6,194 nt of DNA from Gorillibacterium sp. (GTDB lineage: Bacteria > Bacillota > Bacilli > Paenibacillales > NBRC-103111). Shown piece after piece: positions 5,728 to 6,194 of the stretch. The DNA is taken from NCBI GenBank assembly GCA_023511325.1, contig JAIMBU010000190.1, forward strand, positions 1 through 6,194. The letters are read 5' to 3'. Every line of letters starts with the position of its first letter. The stretch's first letter is position 1. The notes below the pieces were generated by a model, which saw only the letters and a list, made by a program, of their open reading frames with translations, had not been told where the DNA came from and searched no databases. A program made the position numbers and the translations under genes.

Positions 5728-6194
5728 TTGAAAGAGAACATGAATAATAAAATTCTGTGGCTCATTTCACTTATTTCAACGGGAGCAGAGAATTATGTCA
5801 GAGATGCATTTGCCCATGGAACGGTATCGGTGGTCTATTACGAAGAATCCACTCAGAATCATGGTGTGTTTTGTTTAGTGGAAAATAAGGATTGTGTCAT
5901 AGCCTATGCAGCATTTATTAAATACAGCCATATAGACATATTGCTGGATACAATAGCGAACGAACTCAAGCCCTATTTAATGAAGAACGAACCAAGTGAG
6001 CTCTGCTTTAATGTTTATGAGAAAAATTCAGAAATCATTGCATTTGTGCGGGAGCTTGGGTTTGCGACAGACATGGAGGTCTTTCAGCTGGAATACCTCC
6101 ATAACGAGTCGGTTGCCATAACCGAGCAGGCTTCACTTACGGAGAAAGGATTCACATCGGACATGCTAGAACCTTTTATTCGATTGTTCGAGGG
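5728..6194 (+). CDS. GNAT-like N-acetyltransferase, 3' truncated by window edge
   Basis: The frame is open to the right edge; 155 residues are visible from TTG 5728. The start is uncertain: TTG 5728 has GGGGGATGAT at 5715-5724, ATG 5704 has a G-rich run at 5691-5696, and ATG 5740 begins MNNKILWL with only AAAGAG close by. The segment from about residue 92 to 122 (FNVYEKNSEIIAFVRELGF, then a strand ending FQLEY) looks like the end of a GNAT fold, where the N-x-x-x-x-x-x-x-x-LGF pattern is common. A second segment starts at about 136 (SLTEKGFTSDML), so it may be a two-unit GNAT protein with a degenerate N-terminal unit. Members transfer an acetyl group from acetyl-CoA; the acetyl-CoA loop itself is not visible in this part. 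Substrate is unknown. It lies after the terminator with its own candidate promoter, so it is probably unrelated to the transport cluster. Confidence 0.65.
   Translation, partial: MKENMNNKILWLISLISTGAENYVRDAFAHGTVSVVYYEESTQNHGVFCLVENKDCVIAYAAFIKYSHIDILLDTIANELKPYLMKNEPSELCFNVYEKNSEIIAFVRELGFATDMEVFQLEYLHNESVAITEQASLTEKGFTSDMLEPFIRLFE

Noticed and set aside
1..6194. CRISPR arrays, tRNA genes, insertion sequences or attachment sites
   Set aside because: No regularly spaced repeats, cloverleaf, transposase motif or paired terminal repeats were seen on reading both strands.

Overview
The window looks like chromosomal DNA of a low-to-moderate GC Bacillota, most plausibly Paenibacillus or a close relative. 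This is inferred from the Gram-positive style lipoprotein substrate-binding protein, the strong AAGGAG-type ribosome binding sites, the GTG start and the intrinsic terminator. No rRNA or housekeeping marker is present to prove the genus. All genes that I accept lie on the + strand.

Layout. (1) 1-624: the C-terminal part of a carbohydrate or glycerol-phosphate type ABC permease (MalG/UgpE group), cut by the window edge. (2) 670-1515: a HAD-superfamily hydrolase with all four catalytic motifs. (3) 1549-2976: a metallo-beta-lactamase fold hydrolase that also carries the beta-CASP motifs A, B and C, so it resembles RNase J/CPSF-type nucleases but lacks the RNase J C-terminal domain. (4) 2977-3221: a 245-nt gap with a small hairpin and no convincing promoter. 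(5) 3222-4625: a lipoprotein solute-binding protein of the UgpB group. (6) 4626-5405: a DeoR/GlpR-family regulator whose ATG directly abuts the previous stop codon. (7) 5406-5727: a non-coding stretch with a strong intrinsic terminator (5500-5539), then a candidate promoter and a leader inverted repeat. (8) 5728-6194: the start of a GNAT-like acetyltransferase gene that runs off the right edge.

Genes 1-6 read as one catabolic cluster. The permease and lipoprotein would import a solute. The regulator belongs to a family that senses phosphorylated sugars or glycerol-3-phosphate. The two hydrolases have the chemistry expected for cutting a phosphodiester (beta-CASP/MBL) and then a phosphomonoester (HAD). 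The substrate is not known from the sequence. Eye-alignment of the binding protein with remembered E. coli UgpB suggests a glycerol-phosphate-like or other phosphoester ligand. The use of a full beta-CASP nuclease-type enzyme inside a solute-uptake operon is the most interesting point of the window.
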